DNA of 27,551 nucleotides, from assembly GCA_037968755.1 (NCBI GenBank), contig JBBKWB010000023.1:1-27551 (forward strand), read 5' to 3'. The notes under the pieces are model-generated. The model saw only the letters and a program-made list of their open reading frames with translations. It was not told the DNA's origin and searched no databases. Positions 23,852 through 27,551 of this stretch are shown piece by piece; position 1 is the first letter of the stretch; the number at the start of each line of letters is the position of its first letter. The translations under genes and the position numbers were made by a program. Origin of the DNA: Woeseia sp037968755. Lineage in GTDB: Bacteria; Pseudomonadota; Gammaproteobacteria; Steroidobacterales; Woeseiaceae.

Positions 23852-25258
23852 TCAAAACAGCATGCCGATCGCGAGGTATGCGGCGAGGCTGATAACGCCA
23901 ACTACGAGTGCGTAGGGCATCTGCGTCTTGATGTGATCGATGTGATCAGACGCAGCGCCGGTCGATGCAAGAATGGACGTATCCGATAGCGGTGAGCAGT
24001 GATCGCCGAATACGCCACCGCCAGCGATCGCGGCAACCGTGGCATAGACGACCGGCTGCAGTTCCTGGCCGCTGAAGGTGAAGGCCAATGGCACTGCGAT
24101 GGGCATCATGATCGCAAATGTGCCCCACGATGTGCCGGTCGAAAACGCGATGATTCCAGCGGTCAGGAACGTCAGCGCAGGTAACAATCCTGGTGTGAGC
24201 CAACCCTCAGTTTGCGAGACGATGTAATCGGCGGTATGCAGGTTCGCCGACAATTCGTTCAGCGCGTAAGCGAACGCAAGAATGATAATGGCAGGCATTA
24301 CGCCCTTGATGCCGTTTGTCGCCGTTTCCATGATGTCCGAAAGCGGAACACCCTGGACGCGCATGACTATCGCGGCAATCACCGATGACAGCAAAAACGC
24401 CTCCATCGTTAACGCCGACTGGGTTACGACGAACGAGCCCACGGCCACGCCGATCACGATCAAGACTGGCAGGATGAAATTCCAGAACAGGCTCGTGTTG
24501 ATTCCCTCGTACGGTTCTATATCGGTCAACTCACGGCTCATCAAAGGTTGTGCACCATCTCGCAGCACTTTGCCTTCATGTTCGGCGCGTTCCTCTGCCT
24601 TTTTCATCGGGCCGAACTCGGGAATCATTTTACTGACGATCGCGCCAACCATGATGACGGCCAGGATCGCGTAGACGTTGTACGGGATGGCGTAAATAAA
24701 CACGCGCATGGCATCCGCGTCATCGGCAATCGGGCCCATGCCGATCATCAGTCCCGCAATAAACACTGCCCAGCCGGTAATCGGCACGATCACGCTGACC
24801 GGTGCGGATGTTGAATCGGCAATGTATGCGAGTTTCTCGCGCGAGATCTTGAAGCGATCTGACAAGGTTCGCATCGTTGAGCCAACGAACAGCGGACTGA
24901 AATAGTCGCTGAAAAAGACGAACATGCCCATAATCCAGGCGGCCAGTTGCACCCGCACCCGGGTCATATTGCGGCGCTCAACCCACGCGGAAAAGTTTCG
25001 AATGGCGCCGGTGCGTTGAAAAAAAGCAATCGTGACGCCGATGAACAGTTCCAGCAGGAAAATCCACGAGAATGCGGTGGTGCCGAGTGCTTCTTTCAGC
25101 AGGTTTGGAAAACCGATCAGGCCTTCGCCAGCTATCAGCACGCCAACGACACAGGCGACGCCAAGGGAGAACACGGTATTGCGTGTGGCAAATGCGAGGA
25201 TGATGGCAACGGTTGCAGGCAACAGCGACCAGGCGCCAACAGAGACGTACTCTTCCAC
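23852..25258 (-). CDS. NhaC-family Na+/H+ antiporter-like transporter
   Basis: This 468-residue inner-membrane protein has about 11 or 12 membrane segments. Family motifs are GAWSLLPATVAIILAFATRNTVFSLGVA at the start, VFFSDYFSPLFVGSTMRTLSDRFKISREKLAYIADSTSAPVSVIVPITGWAVFI in the centre, and FSTGTSWGTFAIMMPIAVPLAF with GGGVFGDHCSPLSDTSILASTGA near the end, the paired polar stretches of NhaC-type carriers. The group contains sodium/proton and also malate/lactate or amino-acid exchangers. The start is GTG at 25258, behind GGGGGG. A PuuB-like amine oxidase gene ends 52 bases upstream on the same strand, so the carrier may move that enzyme's substrate or product instead of acting in pH control. 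Confidence 0.9.
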   Translation of the reverse strand: MEEYVSVGAWSLLPATVAIILAFATRNTVFSLGVACVVGVLIAGEGLIGFPNLLKEALGTTAFSWIFLLELFIGVTIAFFQRTGAIRNFSAWVERRNMTRVRVQLAAWIMGMFVFFSDYFSPLFVGSTMRTLSDRFKISREKLAYIADSTSAPVSVIVPITGWAVFIAGLMIGMGPIADDADAMRVFIYAIPYNVYAILAVIMVGAIVSKMIPEFGPMKKAEERAEHEGKVLRDGAQPLMSRELTDIEPYEGINTSLFWNFILPVLIVIGVAVGSFVVTQSALTMEAFLLSSVIAAIVMRVQGVPLSDIMETATNGIKGVMPAIIILAFAYALNELSANLHTADYIVSQTEGWLTPGLLPALTFLTAGIIAFSTGTSWGTFAIMMPIAVPLAFTFSGQELQPVVYATVAAIAGGGVFGDHCSPLSDTSILASTGAASDHIDHIKTQMPYALVVGVISLAAYLAIGMLF

Positions 25259-25310
25259 GGATTCCCCCCGTTTTGATTAGTGCCCTGACGTTACACGAAT
25301 AGGCAGAGCC

Positions 25311-26630
25311 TTACACTTCCGCGCGGGCGCGCCGGCGCTCAATGCCGGCGATTAACTGAAACCCAAGTGCTCGAATGGGTTCGGGCGGCATCCAGCTTGC
25401 ATTGCCGAACAATGCTGCCATGTCCGGCGTTTCCAGGCCGAAGGCGTAGTCGGCCAGGAGGCGACCGAACAAGGTTCCTTTCACCACGCCGCCGCCATTG
25501 CAGCCAGCAGAGACAAACAGCCCGGGCGCTGCCTGCCCCCAGAGCGGCGAGCCGTTATAGGTAAAACCGGTTGCACCAGACCAGACTGACGCAAACGGAG
25601 CATTGCCGAGTTGCGGAAATCGTCGCCGCAGCGCGGCCCGCAATATAACCGCGACGCGTTGATTGTCGGCCTCGCGTTCATAGCCGTACAACGATCGTAT
25701 GAGCAATCGGCCATCAATTGTTTTCCGCAAAGTACTGCCGAGACGATGTGCTGGCAGCAAGCCCCACTGTTCGTCCGTTCCGCAATTGCCGAGCTGTTCA
25801 GTCGACAGTGGTTTTGTTAGTGCGGCGTAGGTATACATCGCAGTAATCCTCGATGTACCTACTCCAAGACCCTTGCAAAACGCATTGTTGGCCAACACCA
25901 CTTTGCGCGCGGTGATTATGCCTACCGGAGTTTGTACCGACCACGCGCCCTGTACCGATTTGACCGATATAGCCGGCGTGTTCTCGTACAGGGTCACATT
26001 CGATGGAAGCTTTTCCGCCAGCGCTCGAATCAGTGCGGCCGGTTGCGCCAGGTAGCAGTGCGGTGAGTAAAGCCCTTGTCGGTAGAACCGGCTGCCAATG
26101 CGCTCGGCGAGTTGCGCTTCGAACAGGAATTCGCTCGGTAATTCTGCCGCATCGAGAAATGCGCGATATCGTTGCAGCGCTTTTGCACCCAGCTTGCCCG
26201 CAGCGGCGCGGTAGGTGCCGCAATGGGTAAGCTGGCAATCCGGGCTGGATCCCAGCGCATCTTCTTGTATCTGCTGCATCGTCTCGCCGAGCAAGCGATT
26301 ACACTCGCGCATGCGCTGCATATTCGCGGTATTGGCATCGTGGGCGAGCGCGATTTCCAGCAGAAAGCCAGAGTTTCGACCAGGGTTACCCTCTGCAACG
26401 GTGCTCGAATCGATGAGAACGATGCTGGCAGCGCTATCATGAGCTGCCCAGCGCCGGGCTGCAGCGATCCCGGTGAAGCCGGCGCCGACAACGACGACAT
26501 CGCACTCCAGCGGTCCAGACACGCTTTGCGCAGATTCCTGAGGTTCCAGCAGCAGATTCCAGCCACAGGCGTTTTCGTATTGCGGAAATTTCACCATTTT
26601 GTCGCAAGTCTTGTGACGTGTATTTTTCAT
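25311..26630 (-). CDS. DAO-type FAD oxidase, PuuB-like (amine/amino-acid oxidase)
   Basis: This 439-residue soluble flavoprotein shows the pattern of the glycine/D-amino-acid oxidase (DAO) superfamily: KFPQYENACGWNLLLEP at the front, VVVVGAGFTGIAAARRW (about 45-61) for FAD, EGNPGRNSGFLLE after it, ARKVVLANNAF in the middle, and ATGFTYNGSPLWGQAAPGLFVSAGCNGGGVVKGTLFGRLLAD at the flavin-binding end. The layout resembles gamma-glutamylputrescine oxidase and related sarcosine or amine oxidases. The substrate is not determined. An inner ATG at 26597 (MVKFPQYEN) is as likely a start; neither has a clear ribosome site. NhaC follows on the same strand. The divergent region upstream carries a CRP-like site at 26757-26772. 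Confidence 0.85.
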   Translation of the reverse strand: MKNTRHKTCDKMVKFPQYENACGWNLLLEPQESAQSVSGPLECDVVVVGAGFTGIAAARRWAAHDSAASIVLIDSSTVAEGNPGRNSGFLLEIALAHDANTANMQRMRECNRLLGETMQQIQEDALGSSPDCQLTHCGTYRAAAGKLGAKALQRYRAFLDAAELPSEFLFEAQLAERIGSRFYRQGLYSPHCYLAQPAALIRALAEKLPSNVTLYENTPAISVKSVQGAWSVQTPVGIITARKVVLANNAFCKGLGVGTSRITAMYTYAALTKPLSTEQLGNCGTDEQWGLLPAHRLGSTLRKTIDGRLLIRSLYGYEREADNQRVAVILRAALRRRFPQLGNAPFASVWSGATGFTYNGSPLWGQAAPGLFVSAGCNGGGVVKGTLFGRLLADYAFGLETPDMAALFGNASWMPPEPIRALGFQLIAGIERRRARAEV

Positions 26631-26756
26631 AATACGCGGTAATTTGCTTCATCGCGGCGCTTGTTTTGATTTCTGCGAATAATCCGCAAGTTACCGATCT
26701 GCTTGCAGTTGCTCCGTTCGTTACCAAATCAGCCGGAAATTCGCGACGCGGCGAAG

Positions 26757-26772
26757 TGTGACACAGATCACA
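26757..26772. promoter_or_regulatory. Perfect CRP-like core site in the divergent intergenic region
   Basis: TGTGA, CACAGA, TCACA: both half-sites fit the CRP consensus exactly, and the flanks (AAG before, TTT after) also fit the 22-bp E. coli pattern well. The centre is 134 bases before the amine-oxidase ATG and about 106 bases before the predicted sigma-28 start of the lipoprotein leader, so it could act on either gene. Confidence 0.65.
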
Positions 26773-26837
26773 TTTGCTACTTTACGATAAATGTCGTGTC
26801 CTATGTTACGTCGGCTATTTGAGACAGGTTTTTTTAT

Positions 26838-26864
26838 TAAAGAAGTTTGCTAGCGTGCCGAAGA
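26838..26864 (+). promoter_or_regulatory. Sigma-28 (FliA)-like promoter of the riboswitch leader
   Basis: TAAAGAAG (26838-26845), exactly 11 bases, then GCCGAAGA (26857-26864). Against TAAAGTTT-N11-GCCGATAA the first box has its invariant TAAAG and the second has GCCGA plus the last A (6 of 8). Transcription would start near 26871, about 55 bases before the aptamer. It is weaker than the promoter at 4436-4462 but has the same spacing. Confidence 0.6.
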
Positions 26865-26887
26865 CACAGCAGTACCATGATGGTTAT

Positions 26888-26901
26888 GTACGTAAGTACG
26901 T
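26888..26901. repeat. GTACGT direct repeat in the leader
   Basis: GTACGT (26888-26893) recurs after AA at 26896-26901, with dyad character because GTAC is self-complementary. It lies between the predicted start of transcription and the aptamer. It could be an operator or a small hairpin; the function is not evident. Confidence 0.3.
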
Positions 26902-26924
26902 TATTTAGGTTTGAGAATTAGCCA

Positions 26925-27015
26925 GTAACTGAAAAAGGCAAACTGATCGAAAGATTGGGACGCAAAGCCACCGGTCTAAGGGTTGACTCCTATGACAGCG
27001 GGGTTACCAGTAGGA
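26925..27015 (+). ncRNA. Cyclic di-GMP-I riboswitch (GEMM)
   Basis: The conserved GEMM core is present in order: GGCAAAC (26937-26943), a 6-bp stem capped by a GAAA tetraloop (CTGATC-GAAA-GATTGG, two G-T pairs), GGGACGCAAAGCC (26957-26969), ACCGGTCTAAG opening the second arm, and AGCGGGGTTACC (26998-27008) closing it. These are the segments that bind c-di-GMP and make the tetraloop/receptor contact in the Vibrio cholerae Vc2 aptamer. It lies in a leader of about 280 bases ahead of a lipoprotein gene and after a sigma-28-like promoter. Whether binding turns the gene on or off cannot be read directly. Confidence 0.92.
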
Positions 27016-27019
27016 TGAA

Positions 27020-27143
27020 GTACACGCGATTAAACTAAATCGCTGTACAGGACTTGAGCTTGTAGAGCGGCTTGCCTACAGGTCTCGTGTATCTTCACGA
27101 GCCAGCGTTTCACGCAACATCGGTTTGCCTGCCAGTCTGGCAG
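27020..27143 (+). promoter_or_regulatory. Leader hairpins between riboswitch and start codon (candidate expression platform)
   Basis: Four stems follow the aptamer: GTACA/TGTAC extended by GCGATT/AATCGC with one bulged C (27020-27048); CTTGTAG/CTACAGG (27059-27082); CTCGTG/CACGAG (27084-27101); and CTGCCA/TGGCAG (27129-27143). The last one overlaps the first two bases of the AGGAG ribosome site (27142-27146). None ends in a T run, so control of translation is more likely than intrinsic termination. Confidence 0.5.
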
Positions 27144-27153
27144 GAGCAAATGA

Positions 27154-27551
27154 ATGTCCTTCAATTATTTCGCGCGACTCGTTCGCCTGTGCACGATGTC
27201 CGCTGCGTTTACGATGGTTCTTGCGGGTTGTTTGCCGACGGGCAGCACGGATACCCCCGACGAAAACGGTAACAACTCCGGCGAGATCGTAAATGATCAA
27301 CGTATCGTTGGCAGTGTGGGCGACGGCCCTGTCGTGTCTGCCAGCGTGCAAGTGCGCGGACAGGATGGTGTAGACCTGGGTTCAACGACCAGTGGCTCGA
27401 CTGCTGATTTTGATATTGTCGTATCGACCAGCCAGTCAAACTACCCATTACGAATCGACATCTCTGGCGGTACCGACCTGGTTACTTCCACAACGCCGGA
27501 TTTTGTCTTGCGCAGCGCAGTGCTGCGGCCGGGCAGTCGGGTTGTCGCCAA
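27154..27551 (+). CDS. Riboswitch-controlled lipoprotein, 5' part only
   Basis: The reading frame from ATG at 27154 stays open to the window edge (132 codons seen). AGGAG lies 7 bases upstream. The signal ends with the lipobox VLAGC (Cys26), so the product is a lipoprotein. A polar, Asp- and Asn-rich spacer (LPTGSTDTPDENGNNSGE) leads into a beta-rich region: RIVGSVGDGPVVSASVQV, then LGSTTSGSTADFDIVV, then YPLRIDISGGTDLVT. This looks like a carboxypeptidase-regulatory or Ig-like fold used in large surface proteins. I do not recognise the family, and the downstream part that would reveal its job is missing. Control by a c-di-GMP aptamer and a flagellar-type promoter points to a surface attachment, matrix or motility role. 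An out-of-frame ATG at 27150 is too close to the ribosome site to be the start. Confidence 0.8.
   Translation, partial: MSFNYFARLVRLCTMSAAFTMVLAGCLPTGSTDTPDENGNNSGEIVNDQRIVGSVGDGPVVSASVQVRGQDGVDLGSTTSGSTADFDIVVSTSQSNYPLRIDISGGTDLVTSTTPDFVLRSAVLRPGSRVVA

Noticed and set aside
27150..27275. ATG at 27150 with a short 40-codon frame
   Set aside because: It lies only 3 bases from the ribosome site. The overlapping ATG at 27154 has proper spacing, a lipoprotein signal and an open frame to the window end.
1..27551. CRISPR arrays, tRNAs, insertion sequences, phage or toxin-antitoxin genes
   Set aside because: I saw no regular spaced repeats, no CCA-ended cloverleaf, no transposase or integrase motifs, and no paired small toxin/antitoxin genes.

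Overview
The window looks like chromosomal DNA of a marine-type gammaproteobacterium. The evidence is several gammaproteobacterial protein families (DUF2835, DUF3187, DUF6524), many lipoproteins and Tat or Sec exported enzymes, a FliA-type flagellar promoter grammar and CRP-like operators. A relative of the Woeseiales is my best guess, but no marker gene in the window proves it. I found no tRNA, rRNA, insertion sequence, phage gene or CRISPR array.

Layout. Positions 1-2233 hold a PhzF-family isomerase behind a pair of dyad operators, a divergent-family PagP-like outer-membrane barrel read the other way, and about 520 bases with a CRP-like site. Positions 2234-6959 hold two small proteins (one DUF2835), a flagellin-IN-motif protein with a near-consensus sigma-28 promoter, and a multi-pass membrane hybrid histidine kinase whose receiver domain has lost its phosphorylation site. 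Positions 6960-9857 look like one minus-strand operon (M20 metallopeptidase, DUF3187, DUF6524). Positions 10144-16841 hold a small anchored protein, a YtcJ-type amidohydrolase lipoprotein, a Tat-exported spermidine-dehydrogenase-like flavoprotein, an AbgT transporter and an exported metallo-beta-lactamase-fold hydrolase. Positions 17046-23752 read on the plus strand: a small zinc-ribbon-like protein, an ExeM/NucH-type lipoprotein nuclease, a cupin, a D-aminoacylase-like lipoprotein coupled to an M23 peptidase, and a sodium:solute symporter. Positions 23852-26630 hold an NhaC-family transporter and a PuuB-like amine oxidase in a probable minus-strand operon.

The most striking region is the right end (26640-27551). 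A perfect CRP core, a sigma-28-like promoter with exact 11-base spacing, a clear cyclic di-GMP-I (GEMM) riboswitch and a set of leader hairpins precede a lipoprotein gene that runs off the window. Together with the sigma-28 promoter on the flagellin-IN gene at 4.4 kb, this suggests that two otherwise uncharacterised surface or secreted proteins belong to the motility/c-di-GMP lifestyle switch.

Most of the remaining genes fit a scavenger economy: exported hydrolases for peptides, N-acyl amino acids, cell-wall fragments, DNA and polyamines sit beside sodium- or proton-coupled carriers (AbgT, SSS, NhaC). Functions are assigned from recognised motifs only; no database search was run.
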